Positions 10,821-22,140 of a stretch of 64,000 nt of DNA are shown piece by piece (position 1 is the stretch's first letter; every line of letters begins with the position of its first letter). The DNA comes from Cyanobacteriota bacterium (lineage in GTDB: Bacteria; Acidobacteriota; Vicinamibacteria; Vicinamibacterales; UBA2999): positions 62,001 through 126,000 of the forward strand of contig JAIEMQ010000027.1 of assembly GCA_019752015.1 (NCBI GenBank). Direction: 5' to 3'. A model generated the notes under the pieces. That model was given only the letters and a program-made list of their open reading frames with translations. It ran no database searches and was not told the DNA's origin. The position numbers and the translations under genes were made by a program.

Positions 10821-11355
10821 CAGCCTTGCTCGTCGCGAATGGGTTGCTCCGCTGCTGAGGACGCTGCCTGGTACTCTTGCAGCGTTGTCTGTCATGCTCT
10901 CCGGTTTCTGGCTGGCAGACATCATCGGTCAGCAGATTCTGCGTGCGCAAGGGCTCGTGGGCAGCGGTCCTTTGTCAGGTGTCCCAGTTGCAATCGTTAT
11001 CGGTTTGCTGCTTCGCCACACAGGGGCGTTAGACGCGTCTTTCAATCCGGGCCTGAAGTTCGCAACGACCACCGGACTCAAAGCCGGCATTGTGATTGCC
11101 GGCATCCGCCTTAGTCTGTTTGACGTGTTGAAGCCCGGTGTCGCTGGACTACCCGTGGTGCTGGCCGCGATCACTGTCGGGCTGTCATTCGTTGTTTGGT
11201 TTAATCGCCGGCTCGGACTGCCGCCACGTCGTGGATTTGTGATCGCTGCAGGCACAAGCATCTGCGGTGTAACGGCGATCGTGTCGAGCAGACTGAGGGA
11301 CCGTAACAATAGCGTCACGCTTCGTGAACCGGTCGCTCCGGCGTTCGTGGCATGA
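10813..11355 (+). pseudogene. putative sulfate exporter (YeiH/UPF0324 family), 3' half missing
   Basis: 180 residues where the family normally has about 330-350. The visible part is good: membrane segments in the N-terminal half, GPLSGVPVAIVIGLLLRH, TTGLKAGIVIAGIRLSL and the hallmark GTSICGVTAIV at about residue 150. After that the match stops and the tail (SRLRDRNNSVTLREPVAPAFVA) looks unrelated. Neither other forward frame restores the family, so the loss is a deletion or recombination near 11290, not a frameshift. The break lies just before the second TonB receptor. A short protein may still be made, but half of the membrane core is gone. Confidence 0.75.
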
Positions 11356-11372
11356 GCGTGAGAGGAGAACCG

Positions 11373-14210
11373 ATGAACGCCTGGAGGCGATACTTCGATG
11401 AACTCGGCGTAGCGGGCTTGATGGCCGCCTCGCTACTGATACTCCCCGCGCTCGCATCGGCGCAAACCGCCGAGCTGCGAGGTGTGGTCGCGGACGCGAC
11501 CGGGGCCGTGTTGCCAGGAGTCTCCATAAGGATCCAGAACGCCGGTACTGGTGTCGAGCGCGCGGTCACGACGGATAGCGACGGCCTGTTTCGGGTGCCC
11601 GCGCTCCAGCCTGGCAGCTACGTTGTCGAATCGATCCTGATGGGTTTCAACACCGACACGCGCAAGCTGGCGCTGACGGTAGGCCAAGTTGCGGAGCTGC
11701 GCATCGCGCTGACGGTCGGTGCGCTCGAGGAGTCTGTGCAGGTGGTCGGCAGCTCGGCAACTGTCGAGATCGATACGACCACATCCGACCTGTCTGCCGT
11801 TGTCACTCAACAGCAGCTCGCGGAGCTGCCGGTGCTCAATCGCGGGTTCGTCGGCCTCGCGCAATTGCTGCCAGGCGGCGGGCCGGCTCGCAGCGGCGAC
11901 GGCCGCTTCGGCATCAACACCGCCTTCGGCGGCACCAACGTGCGGAGCATGTACTCCATGCAGATCGACGGTGGCGTGATGGACCATCCCATCTACGGCT
12001 TTGCCATTGTCAACGTCAGTCAGGACGCCGTGCAGGAGTTTCGCGTGCTGCGCAACCAGTTCGACACCGAATACTCGCGCGCGGGCACGGCCGTCGTCAA
12101 CGTGATCACGCGCTCCGGCACGAACACGTTGCACGGTCAGGGGTCCTACTTCGGTCGTGACGATGGGCTGAATGCGAGAAACGCGTTTGCGGCGACGAAG
12201 CCACCATTCGACTCGACGCGGGTGAGCGGCTCGCTCGGCGGGCCAATCGTCAGCAACAAGGCCTTCTTCTTCAGCGCGGTCGAATACAACCGTCAGAATT
12301 CCGTCCGGATCGTCGCGCTGCCCAGCACCAACCCGTTTGCCGCGGCGTTCAACGGCGTCTACGGCAACGGGAACCGGTCAAAGCTCGGGCAAGCGAAGGT
12401 CGACTACACGGTCAATCCGTCGCACGCGCTGTCCGTGCGGTATCTCTACGCCAACGACGACATCTTCGAAGACTACGAGCTGGCTGAGAACACAGCGCTC
12501 GATTTCAACGACGTCTCGGTGAGCTGGAACTGGACGCTGGGTGCATCGACGCTCAACAGCGTCGTCGTGCAGGTGCTCGATCAGGATACGCAGCGATTCC
12601 AGCTCACGCCCGGCACGCAGGTGATTCGGCCGTCGTTTACCTCAGGACGCTCGCCGAACTTGCCCCAGGGCTTCCCACGTAAGCGCTACACGGTGAACGA
12701 TACGTTTTTCGTCGCGCCGGGACGGCACGCGATGAAGTTCGGTGTGCGGATGTCGTACGAGGATCTCGGCTACAACGCCGACTATTACGGTTCTGGCGTG
12801 TGGCAGTTCAACACGGATCGGCCGTTCGATCGAAACGATCGCGCGACGTGGCCAACGCGCTTCACCATCGGCAGCGGTCCGGCCACGCAGTACTACAGGA
12901 ACACGGAGTGGGGCTTCTTCGCGCAGGACGATCTGCGGCTGGGCAGGCTGACGCTGAATCTTGGACTGCGATACGACTTTGATACGAACCTGCGAAGCAA
13001 CGATCTGATGGCGGAGCTGCTGGACAACCCACAGTTCGCCGGCCTGGAGAACCTGGTGCAGCGCGATCGCGGCAACGATCTCGACAACATCCAGCCGCGT
13101 TTCGGCTTCGCGTGGGATCTGCGCGGCAACGGCCGCACCGTACTCCGCGGCGGGTACGGCCTGTACTCGGGCCGCAATCGTCCATGGTTCAACATCCGAG
13201 GCGATGTGGTCAGCAATCAGTACACCGCCGAGATCACTGACCCCAATCTGCTGCAGTTTTACCCGGACCAAACGGCAGCGCTCGGTGGCCGGACGCTCGA
13301 GGATTACATCCGCGCCTCCGGCGGACGCGCGCTCTATCTTCCAGGCGACGATCTAAGCCTGCCATATGTGCACAGCGCCACGATTGGCATTGCCAAGATG
13401 CTGCCGGGCGAGACGTCGCTCGAAATCGATCTCATTCGCCAGGTTCAGAAGGATCTTCAGACCGGACGGGATGCCAACCTTCCGGCTCGCGGTCCGCTAG
13501 CGAGCAACCTGAGGCCCTACCCCCAGTTCTCCTCCGTCACGTTGATCAACTCGTTGACCGACTCCACGTACGACGCGCTGCAGGCGCAGTTGCGCAAGCG
13601 TTTCCGCGGCAGCACATGGCAGGTCTCGTACACGTTGGCGAAGGCGATCTCCGACGGCACAAACGACAACGCCAGCGTCAGCACTGATCCATGGAGTACG
13701 TTCGGCAACGACGATCGCGGCCTGGACGAAAACGATCGGCGCCACGCGCTGTCGGTGTCAGCCATCGCGCCTCTGCCTTGGCAGATCCAGCTCGCGACCA
13801 TCGTGTCACTCCGGTCGGGCCAGCCGTGGGACATCACCGCGGGGCAGGATCTCGACGGCGACGGCAATCAACAAGATCGCCCTGCGGGTCTGGTCAAGAA
13901 CGCGGGCGGAACGAAGAGCGAGGCAAACCTGGCGATCATCAATGCCTTCCGCCAGTCGCGGAACTTGACGCCCGTGACCATGGACACACTGACGCAATCG
14001 TCACCTGACACGGTCGTCGACGTGCGTGCGACCAAGCAGTTCCGCTTCGGATCGAAGGCCAACGTCGGCGTGTTCCTCGAGGCCTACAACGTGTTCAACA
14101 CCGTCAACTTCGACAACCCCAGCGGCAATCTCAGGTCGGCCAGCTTCGGGGTCTATACGAGCGCGCGAAGTGCGAGGCAGATCCAATGGGGCGCTCGCAT
14201 CCAGTTCTGA
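11373..14210 (+). CDS. TonB-dependent receptor, Oar-like (second copy)
   Basis: 945 residues from ATG 11373, with a strong AGGAG at 11362-11367 and a signal peptide ending near ASAQ. It has a carboxypeptidase-regulatory domain (ELRGVVADATGAVLPGVSIR to about residue 110), then a plug (LEESVQVVGSSATVEID, QLAELPVLNRGFVGLAQLLPG, and DGGVMDHPIYGF). The barrel ends WGARIQF. It shares architecture with the receptor at 563 but is clearly a different paralogue, so it probably takes another ligand. The truncated exporter abuts its ribosome-binding site, so it may now be expressed from the upstream operon. Confidence 0.93.
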   Translation: MNAWRRYFDELGVAGLMAASLLILPALASAQTAELRGVVADATGAVLPGVSIRIQNAGTGVERAVTTDSDGLFRVPALQPGSYVVESILMGFNTDTRKLALTVGQVAELRIALTVGALEESVQVVGSSATVEIDTTTSDLSAVVTQQQLAELPVLNRGFVGLAQLLPGGGPARSGDGRFGINTAFGGTNVRSMYSMQIDGGVMDHPIYGFAIVNVSQDAVQEFRVLRNQFDTEYSRAGTAVVNVITRSGTNTLHGQGSYFGRDDGLNARNAFAATKPPFDSTRVSGSLGGPIVSNKAFFFSAVEYNRQNSVRIVALPSTNPFAAAFNGVYGNGNRSKLGQAKVDYTVNPSHALSVRYLYANDDIFEDYELAENTALDFNDVSVSWNWTLGASTLNSVVVQVLDQDTQRFQLTPGTQVIRPSFTSGRSPNLPQGFPRKRYTVNDTFFVAPGRHAMKFGVRMSYEDLGYNADYYGSGVWQFNTDRPFDRNDRATWPTRFTIGSGPATQYYRNTEWGFFAQDDLRLGRLTLNLGLRYDFDTNLRSNDLMAELLDNPQFAGLENLVQRDRGNDLDNIQPRFGFAWDLRGNGRTVLRGGYGLYSGRNRPWFNIRGDVVSNQYTAEITDPNLLQFYPDQTAALGGRTLEDYIRASGGRALYLPGDDLSLPYVHSATIGIAKMLPGETSLEIDLIRQVQKDLQTGRDANLPARGPLASNLRPYPQFSSVTLINSLTDSTYDALQAQLRKRFRGSTWQVSYTLAKAISDGTNDNASVSTDPWSTFGNDDRGLDENDRRHALSVSAIAPLPWQIQLATIVSLRSGQPWDITAGQDLDGDGNQQDRPAGLVKNAGGTKSEANLAIINAFRQSRNLTPVTMDTLTQSSPDTVVDVRATKQFRFGSKANVGVFLEAYNVFNTVNFDNPSGNLRSASFGVYTSARSARQIQWGARIQF

Positions 14211-14263
14211 CAATCCGGACATTTGACGTGTCGCGTAGAGCGGAAATGCAAAAGGAGATCGCC

Positions 14264-15358
14264 GTGAAGAAATGGCGCAGACCGCTCACGATGCGTGCCG
14301 TCGCTCCGCTGGCGAGAGGGCGTGCGGTGTTGACGGCCGACGCCGGCGCGAGCGGCCAAATCCCGGATCGCCGTCCTTTGCTGGCGCCCGCAGAGCAAAC
14401 CACCGACGATCCGCGACGGATGCCGCGCCGGCCATCGACCGGCGACCGAACGCGGGTCGTGCTGCGAGGCGGTCGCATCTTCGACGCGATTGGCGTCGGC
14501 GTCCGAGAAGGCGCGGTCTCATCGACGGCAACACCATCGCGGCCATCCTGTCGCGCGGCGTCGAGCCGTGGCCTGCCGACGCGGAAGTGCTCAGCGACTG
14601 GAGCGCGGCGAACGCGATCCCCGCGCCCCGGGTGTTCACCGCGGGGCACATCATCACCGGCACTGGCCGTCACGCGACCGAGCGCCCGGTTACGCCGAAT
14701 CACGGGCCCGAGTTCGCCTGGGGGGTCGACGGCGCTGACGCCTGGCGGGCCGCCGTCCGCAAGACCTTCAAAGAAAGCGCGAGCGTGATCAAGATCGCGA
14801 GTCATTTTTCGGCCGACGAGGTGGCGGCCGTGGTGGACGAGGCGCACCGGCTCGGGCTGAGGGTGACTTGCGACTGCGAGAGGTTTACACAGCGATGGCG
14901 GTTCGCGCTGGAGTACACATGATCGAACACCCGCTGCCGCGTACGGACGACACCATTGCGGAGATGGCAAAGCGGCGGATCGGCGCCGTGCCAACGCTAC
15001 AGGTGTACCAAGGCGTCCTCGACAGGGCGCGCGGCTAGTCCGGGTCGACATCGCGCCGCTGGTCGATGAGCAGCCAGGCGATCTTCGACGTCTTCAAGAA
15101 AATGCGAGTTGCGGGCATCCTGATGGGTGTGGGGCCGAGACCATCGGCGGCGCGCACCGGCAAATTCCCAACATGTACATCGCCGAACTGAAGCGGTTCG
15201 TGAAAGGCGGCTACTCGATCGCCGAATCGCTGATGGCGGCGACGATCACCAACGCGAAGCTGCTCGACATGGACGACAAGCTTGGAAGTCTCGAGCCGGC
15301 AAGCTCGCGGACGTTATCGTGGTGGACGGACGGCCCGACGAGAACCTCGTCGATCGGG
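14264..15358 (+). pseudogene. amidohydrolase-family pseudogene, several frameshifts
   Basis: Pieces of one protein are spread over all three frames in the right order. TRVVLRGGRIFDAIGVGVREG lies in the frame of the GTG at 14264. LIDGNTIAAI and then FTAGHIITGTGRH to about GLRVTCDCE lie in a second frame to 14922. AVRAGVHMIEHPLPR to about LQVYQG lies in a third. MYIAELKRFVKGGYSIAES to DKLGSLEP follows from 15173, and GKLADVIVVDGRPDENLVD in a further shifted frame. The HxH metal site expected after IAAI is deleted. GGAG precedes the GTG. An intact copy would be a metal-dependent hydrolase (imidazolonepropionase/prolidase-like); this one cannot be functional. Confidence 0.8.
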
Positions 15359-15483
15359 GCGCTTGTTCGCTTTGATTGTGGCCGGATCGGTTGAACCAGG
15401 TGTGCCGCCGTACGAATCGCCCAAGAGCCTTACGGACCTCGCCGACCAAACGAGAACCGTGCTGCGTACATCTACAGACGCCT

Positions 15484-15541
15484 GAACACGAACCAAACAG
15501 AACCAGACCCGTAACACGTAACCCGGAACCTGTAACCCGAG
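15484..15541. repeat. degenerate 7-bp tandem array
   Basis: About eight units close to NAACCCG (GAACACG, AACCAAA, TAACACG, TAACCCG, GAACCTG, TAACCCG). The array ends three bases before the sdhB stop codon. No coding function is evident; it may be spacer or transcript-end DNA. Confidence 0.65.
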
Positions 15542-15544
15542 GGT

Positions 15545-16285
15545 TCACCGCACTATCGCCTTCAGGAAGTCTCGATTCATCCTCGCAATATTCGAGATCG
15601 AGATCTCTTTCGGGCACACGGCTTCGCATTCACCCTCGTTCGAGCACATTCCGAAGCCTTCGGAATCCATTTGCTCGACCATTCGAACAACCCGGCGGCC
15701 TCGTTCGGATTCACCCTGGGGCAGGAGACCCAGGTGCGTAATCTTCGCGGACGTGAAGAGGTGCGCTGCCGCGTTCTTGCAGGCGGCAACACATGCGCCG
15801 CAGCCGATACACTGCGCCGAGTCCATCGCCTGATCGGCAATGCCTTTCGCGATCGGCAGGCTGTTGGCGTCAGGGGCGCCGCCGACGTTCATCGACACAT
15901 AGCCGCCGGCGGCGATGATGCGGTCGAACGCGGATCGATCGACGACGAGATCCTTGATGATCGGAAATCCCTTGGCGCGGAACGGTTCGATCGTGATGGC
16001 CTCGCCGTTCTTGAAGCGGCGCATGTGGACCTGGCAGGTCGTTGCGCCCTTGTCCGGGCCGTGCGGAATGCCGTCGATGACGAGCCCGCAGCTGCCGCAG
16101 ATGCCTTCACGGCAATCCGAATCGAACGCGATCGGATCCTCCCCCTTCTTGATCAGCGATTCGTTGACGACGTCGAGCATCTCGAGGAACGACATGTCGG
16201 GATGCACGTTGTCCGCGGAGTAGTCGACGAGTCGTCCCTTCGCGTCCGGCCCCGGCTGCCGCCACACTCTTAAGTTCACTTTCAT
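15545..16285 (-). CDS. sdhB: succinate dehydrogenase/fumarate reductase iron-sulfur subunit
   Basis: 246 residues from ATG 16285; the longer open frame to 16528 lies inside sdhA and is not used. It carries electrons from the flavoprotein to the membrane heme/quinone. Cluster ligands are CREGICGSC for the [2Fe-2S] plus the later [17 protein letters not shown], then [13 protein letters not shown], give the 4Fe and 3Fe clusters. [18 protein letters not shown] is typical of this subunit in B-type SdhCAB. It is last in the minus-strand sdhCAB operon, separated from sdhA by a 65-bp spacer carrying 8-bp repeats. Confidence 0.93.
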   Translation of the reverse strand: MKVNLRVWRQPGPDAKGRLVDYSADNVHPDMSFLEMLDVVNESLIKKGEDPIAFDSDCREGICGSCGLVIDGIPHGPDKGATTCQVHMRRFKNGEAITIEPFRAKGFPIIKDLVVDRSAFDRIIAAGGYVSMNVGGAPDANSLPIAKGIADQAMDSAQCIGCGACVAACKNAAAHLFTSAKITHLGLLPQGESERGRRVVRMVEQMDSEGFGMCSNEGECEAVCPKEISISNIARMNRDFLKAIVR

Positions 16286-16310
16286 CTTTGTCTCTTCAGC
16301 TCTGCACTCA

Positions 16311-16350
16311 GGCACCTCTAGGCACCTAGGCACCCGGGCACCAAGGCACC
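16311..16350. repeat. degenerate 8-bp array between sdhA and sdhB
   Basis: Five copies of GGCACC followed by two variable bases (spacing 10, 8, 8 and 8), ending exactly at the sdhA stop codon (16351-16353). Because it lies in the operon mRNA, it could affect sdhB translation or transcript stability. Confidence 0.65.
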
Positions 16351-18260
<1,910 letters not shown>

Positions 18261-18264
<4 letters not shown>

Positions 18265-18956
18265 ATGCTGATCACCCCGCGCGGCGGCGTGTTCAGGAGG
18301 AACGTGTAGATCGGCAGGATGGCGAAACCAAGGCCGATGATGACGGCCAGCCCTCGTCCGATCCACAGCAGCCGCGGCGACCACGTCGGGCTGTTGACGC
18401 CAAACGACTGCGCCGCGCTCGACGCGCCGTGCCAGAGGTGAAATACGATGACGCCCATCGCGACGACGTAGAAGGCCACGTAACCGGGGTTGCTGAACAC
18501 CGTCAGCTGCAGGCGATACAGATCGCGAATGCCCGCGGACGTCTCGTAATACGCGCCGAACTTGAACGTCAGCAGGTGCGTGACGACGAACAGCAGCGTG
18601 ATCGTGCCCGTGAGGATCATGGTCGACGACGACACGCTCTTGCGGCTGCGGTCATTCTTGCTTTTCGCCCACTTGCGTTTGGCGTATCGCTGCGGCCGCG
18701 CCGCATAACTATCGACCACCAGGCCGACCGTCTTGACGATGTGGAGCGCGAAGATCGCCAGCAGCCCGAGCTCGGCGACATAGACGAGCGGGTTGCTGAC
18801 CAGTTTGTGTGAATACTCGTTGAACGCGTCCGGTCCGGCGATGAAGAGAAGGTTGCCCGCGAGATGAGCGACGAGAAAAATGAGAAGGAACAGGCCGGTC
18901 AGCGCGATAAGGAATTTAGAACCAATCGATGAGGAAAACACTTTCCGAAGATCCAT
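18261..18956 (-). CDS. sdhC: succinate dehydrogenase cytochrome b subunit
   Basis: 231 residues, five predicted membrane helices, first gene of sdhCAB. Helix-borne histidines in [24 protein letters not shown] and FHLWHGASS are the expected axial ligands for two b hemes. A single large membrane subunit rather than SdhC plus SdhD defines the B-type complex. It anchors SdhAB and passes electrons to menaquinone. A TAGAAT -10-like box lies about 24 bases upstream (18980-18975), next to an 8-bp repeat array. The start ATG at 18956 is preceded by no strong Shine-Dalgarno. Confidence 0.92.
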
Positions 18957-18980
18957 GGGGCACTGCCAACTCTTGATTCT

Positions 18981-19012
18981 ATCAGGGGATCAGGCCGTCG
19001 GGTCGTCAGGTG
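18981..19012. repeat. degenerate 8-bp array upstream of sdhC
   Basis: Four units of RTCRGGNN (ATCAGGGG, ATCAGGCC, GTCGGGTC, GTCAGGTG). They lie just beyond the -10-like box of sdhC, in the position where upstream promoter contacts would occur. Confidence 0.5.
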
Positions 19013-19045
19013 CAAGCACTCGGCACAACGGTTTCTCGACGGGAG

Positions 19046-19126
19046 CTACTCGCTACGCAAGGTCCGGACTGGATCGACGCGCAAGGCAACCCGTCCGATC
19101 CCCGCCAGCCGCGCAGCAGAACGCGG
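19046..19126 (-). pseudogene. C-terminal remnant of an ADOP/MacB-type permease
   Basis: The last 26 codons before a TAG at 19046 read PRSAARLAGIGRVALRVDP then VRTLRSE. The ending A-R-x-A-x-R-x-DP-hydrophobic-x-x-LR-x-E is the signature tail of acidobacterial duplicated orphan permeases. The upstream frame (to 19414) shows nothing family-like and runs through the antitoxin gene, so only the tail survives. It shows that the sdh-suc gap has lost genes. Confidence 0.55.
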
Positions 19127-19155
19127 TTGACGACAGAAAAGACGGTGGCCAGCTT

Positions 19156-19335
19156 GTGAAGACTCATGCCCGGAAGGTGCGATGGGGCCGGGCCGCGATC
19201 GGAAAACGCGGCGGAATTCGCGTGATCTATTACTGGGCGCCCCGTGAGACGGCGTTCTACATGCTGTACGCGTACTCCAAAAGCGAGCAGGGCGATCTAA
19301 CGCGAAAGCAAACGCAGATGCTAGAGGCGCTTTGA
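19156..19335 (+). pseudogene. RelE/HigB-type toxin, 5'-truncated
   Basis: The open segment reads RKVRWGRAAIGKRGGIRVIYY then YMLYAYSKSEQGDLTRKQ, the C-terminal half of a RelE/HigB-superfamily mRNA-interferase-like toxin. The N-terminal half (normally about 45 residues) is absent upstream in any frame. The last possible start is GTG 19156, giving 59 residues. It lies 16 bases before an intact NadS-type antitoxin, in the usual toxin-antitoxin order. Confidence 0.65.
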
Positions 19336-19351
19336 TTCGGGAGGAATTCAC

Positions 19352-19657
19352 GTGAAGGCTGAAGCGTTCAAGGAATTGGTAGCCAGTGTTAAAGAAACGG
19401 GACGCATACAGCACGGAACGGCGCGCGCGGCACGCGAGACGGTGTTCAAGGCCGCGGACGTCAAGGCCGTCAGGAAGAAGCTTCGCGCATGGCAGAGTGA
19501 GTTCGCGTTGATGATCGGAGTGAGCGTTGCGACTTTGCGCAACTGGGAGCAGGGTCGGCGGGTGCCAGACGGGCCCGCCCTCGCGCTACTTCGTGTCGCG
19601 TCGAAGGAACCGCTCGCTGTCGCTAAGGCACTTCATGGTTGGCGCGGCGCGGCTTAA
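19352..19657 (+). CDS. NadS/HigA-type antitoxin, XRE-family HTH
   Basis: 101 residues from GTG 19352 with a strong GGGAGG at 19339-19344. The C-terminal half is a helix-turn-helix: DVKAVRKKLRAWQSEFALM, IGVSVATLRNWEQGRRVPDG, then LALLRVASKEP. This matches NadS antitoxins that pair with RelE/HigB toxins and repress their own operon. The partner toxin upstream is truncated, so this is an orphan antitoxin. It could still repress or protect against a related toxin elsewhere. Confidence 0.82.
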   Translation: MKAEAFKELVASVKETGRIQHGTARAARETVFKAADVKAVRKKLRAWQSEFALMIGVSVATLRNWEQGRRVPDGPALALLRVASKEPLAVAKALHGWRGAA

Positions 19658-19990
19658 TTGCTGAATGAGAAGAATTGCTGGTTTGGCCGTCTATTCAGTA
19701 GCGTTCGCAAGCACGCACAAGAGGGATGGACAGGACTTGAATCGTTCGAACGCTGGACGGCGAGCGACGCCGATCGCCACCTCGACGCGCGTGCTTCAGG
19801 GAGAGCGCAGAACATGCCAACGGTCTTCTTGAGCCACGCAACGGACGAGAGCATTCTCGCACTCAAGGTCAAGGATCTGGGTCGTTGACGCAATCAGGAA
19901 AGACACTATCGACATCACGAGCGAAACTGAAGCGGTGATAGGAATTGATTCGTACCAGTCAATCGCCTTTGTTTCAGGCGAACGGAATAG
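19658..19990 (+). other. decayed region without a supported gene
   Basis: Only a 76-codon open frame (19658-19888) is present. Its end (MPTVFLSHATDES) faintly recalls the start of a TIR domain, but it stops within 25 residues. No promoter or Shine-Dalgarno supports it. I read this as residual DNA from lost genes. Confidence 0.35.
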
Positions 19991-20036
19991 TCGGTTGCCG
20001 ACTCATGGTTGCCGACTGTAATAAACTAGTTTTCTT
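19991..20036 (+). promoter_or_regulatory. sucC promoter with direct and inverted repeats
   Basis: GGTTGCCGACT occurs twice with a 14-base period (19993 and 20007), and AGTCGGTTGCCGACT forms a 6-bp palindrome. A TAAACT -10-like box (20022-20027) follows and the sucC GTG starts 15 bases from its first T, so the transcript would have almost no leader. The repeats could bind a regulator; none is identified. Confidence 0.45.
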
Positions 20037-21206
20037 GTGAAGATTCACGAATATCAAGCCAAAGCAGTTCTTGCCAAATACGGCGTGCCGGTTCCCCGCG
20101 GGGAAGTGGCGTTCACGCCCGAAGAAGTTCATGACATCGCGAAGCGTTTGGGCGGCTCGATCAGCGTCGTCAAGGCGCAGATTCACGCCGGCGGCCGCGG
20201 CAAGGCCGGCGGCGTCAAGCTGGCCAGGTCCGGCGGCGAGGCCGAAACGATCGCGCGCGAGCTGCTCGGCAGAACGCTCGTCACGTATCAGACCGGTCCG
20301 GCTGGTCAGAAGGTATTTCGACTGCTCGTCGAAGAAGGCCTCCAGATCGATCAGGAGTTGTATCTCGGCCTCGTGCTCGATCGCTCGTCGCAGCGCATCG
20401 TCCTCATGGTCAGCAAAGAGGGCGGCGTCGAGATCGAGAAAGTTGCCGAGGAACATCCGGAAAAGCTTCACAAGGTGTTCATCAATCCGGCGGTCGGCCT
20501 GCAGCCGTTCGAGGCGCAGAAGCTGGGCTTCGCCCTCGGCCTGAGCGGCGATTCACTCAAGAAGGGCGTCAAGATGATGCTGGCGCTTTACAACGCCTTC
20601 ATCGCCACCGACGCATCGATCCTCGAGGTCAATCCGCTGATCGTCACCAAAAGCGGCGACCTGCTCGCGCTCGATGCGAAGATGAACTTCGACGACAACG
20701 CGCTGTTCCGTCATCCGGACATTCGCGAGCTCCGCGACGTTGCGGAAGAGGATCCGCTCGAAGTCGAAGCCTCGAAGTTCTCGCTCAACTACATCCGCCT
20801 CGACGGCACGATCGGCTGCATGGTGAACGGCGCCGGCCTCGCGATGGCGACCATGGACATCATCAAGCTGTCGGGCGGGGAGCCGGCGAACTTCCTGGAC
20901 GTCGGCGGCGGCGCCAACGCCGAGCAGATCAAGAACGCGTTCCGCATCCTGATGATGGACAAGAACGTGAAGGCGGTGCTGATCAACATCTTCGGCGGCA
21001 TCCTGCGCTGCGACGTGCTGGCGGCCGGCGTGATCGCGGCGGTGAAGGAGCTGGGCGTGCCGGTTCCGATCGTCATCCGCATGAAAGGCACGAACGTCGA
21101 GGAAGGGAAGAAGATGCTGGCCGAGAGCGGGCTGAACTTTGCGACCGCAGACACGATGGGCGAGGCCGCCGACAAGGTCGTGGCCCTCGCTGGAGGCCGC
21201 AAGTAA
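20037..21206 (+). CDS. sucC: succinyl-CoA ligase (ADP-forming) beta subunit
   Basis: 389 residues from GTG 20037 ([20 protein letters not shown]). It couples succinyl-CoA to succinate plus ATP/GTP in the TCA cycle. The ATP-grasp fold shows [20 protein letters not shown], the metal region LEVNPLI and the CoA-ligase end [35 protein letters not shown]. No Shine-Dalgarno is visible, in line with a leaderless transcript. It is translationally coupled to sucD by TAATG. Confidence 0.95.
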   Translation: MKIHEYQAKAVLAKYGVPVPRGEVAFTPEEVHDIAKRLGGSISVVKAQIHAGGRGKAGGVKLARSGGEAETIARELLGRTLVTYQTGPAGQKVFRLLVEEGLQIDQELYLGLVLDRSSQRIVLMVSKEGGVEIEKVAEEHPEKLHKVFINPAVGLQPFEAQKLGFALGLSGDSLKKGVKMMLALYNAFIATDASILEVNPLIVTKSGDLLALDAKMNFDDNALFRHPDIRELRDVAEEDPLEVEASKFSLNYIRLDGTIGCMVNGAGLAMATMDIIKLSGGEPANFLDVGGGANAEQIKNAFRILMMDKNVKAVLINIFGGILRCDVLAAGVIAAVKELGVPVPIVIRMKGTNVEEGKKMLAESGLNFATADTMGEAADKVVALAGGRK

Positions 21207-22081
21207 TGGCAGTCCTACTCGACAAGAACACGCGCCTGATCGTCCAGGGCATCACCGGCCGTGAAGGCACGTTCCACGCCAAAGCCGCGGAGGCATATCA
21301 CACCAAGGTTGTCGGAGGCGTGACGCCCGGCAAAGGCGGAACGACGCATGAAGGCTGGCCGGTGTTCAACACCGTTTCTGACGCTGTGAAGGAGACCGGC
21401 GCGAATGCATCAGTGATCTTCGTGCCGCCGCCGTTCGCAGCCGACGCGATCATGGAAGCCGCCGATGCCGGCATTGCGCTGGTCGTCTGCATCACCGAAG
21501 GCATCCCCGTCATCGACATGCTCAAAGCGATGACGTTCCTGAAGGATCATCCGAAGACGCGGCTGATCGGCCCGAACTGCCCCGGCATCATCTCGCCGGG
21601 CAAGGGCAAAGCCGGCATCATCCCCGCGAACATCTGCAAGGAAGGCCGCATCGGCATTGTGTCGAAGAGCGGCACGCTCACTTACGAAGCGATCGATCAG
21701 CTGACGCACAAGGGACTGGGCCAGAGCACGTGCATCGGCATTGGCGGCGACCCGTTGATCGGCACCTCGCACATCGACGCGCTCGAACTGTTCCAGAACG
21801 ATCCGGAAACGGATGCGGTGATCATGATTGGCGAGATCGGCGGATCGGCGGAAGAAGAAGCAGCCGCGTGGATCAAGCAGCACTTCAAGAAGCCGATCGT
21901 CGCGTTCATCGCGGGCCAGACGGCGCCGCCGGGCCGCCGTATGGGTCACGCCGGCGCGATCATCGCGGGTGGAAAAGGAACCGCGGGCGAAAAAATGGCC
22001 GCGCTGACCGCGGCCGGTGTCCGAGTGGTGAAGAGCCCGGCCGACATGGGCCAGGCTCTGATTGAAAGCCTGCGGGCTTGA
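21206..22081 (+). CDS. sucD: succinyl-CoA ligase alpha subunit
   Basis: 291 residues. The CoA-binding Rossmann region carries [13 protein letters not shown], then [20 protein letters not shown]. The [19 protein letters not shown] segment follows. The phosphorylated histidine lies in [17 protein letters not shown]. Forms the alpha-beta heterodimer with SucC. Its stop is followed at once by an inverted array of 7-bp units that fills the gap to the convergent neighbour. Confidence 0.96.
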   Translation: MAVLLDKNTRLIVQGITGREGTFHAKAAEAYHTKVVGGVTPGKGGTTHEGWPVFNTVSDAVKETGANASVIFVPPPFAADAIMEAADAGIALVVCITEGIPVIDMLKAMTFLKDHPKTRLIGPNCPGIISPGKGKAGIIPANICKEGRIGIVSKSGTLTYEAIDQLTHKGLGQSTCIGIGGDPLIGTSHIDALELFQNDPETDAVIMIGEIGGSAEEEAAAWIKQHFKKPIVAFIAGQTAPPGRRMGHAGAIIAGGKGTAGEKMAALTAAGVRVVKSPADMGQALIESLRA

Positions 22082-22140
22082 GTCTTGGGGCTTGGGGCTC
22101 GAGCTTCGTGCCCAAGTCCCAAGCCCCACGTCCCAAGTCC
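22082..22140. repeat. inverted 7-bp array filling a convergent gene gap
   Basis: CTTGGGG-type units (left) face CCCAAGT, CCCAAGC, CCCACGT and CCCAAGT (right), so the transcript folds into a hairpin from either strand. It starts right after the sucD stop and ends right before the stop of the minus-strand gene. A two-way termination role is likely, though there is no U-run. Confidence 0.6.

Noticed and set aside
19658-19888. 76-codon frame ending VFLSHATDES as a TIR-domain gene
   Set aside because: Only about a dozen residues look TIR-like; there is no Shine-Dalgarno and the frame stops before any core motif.
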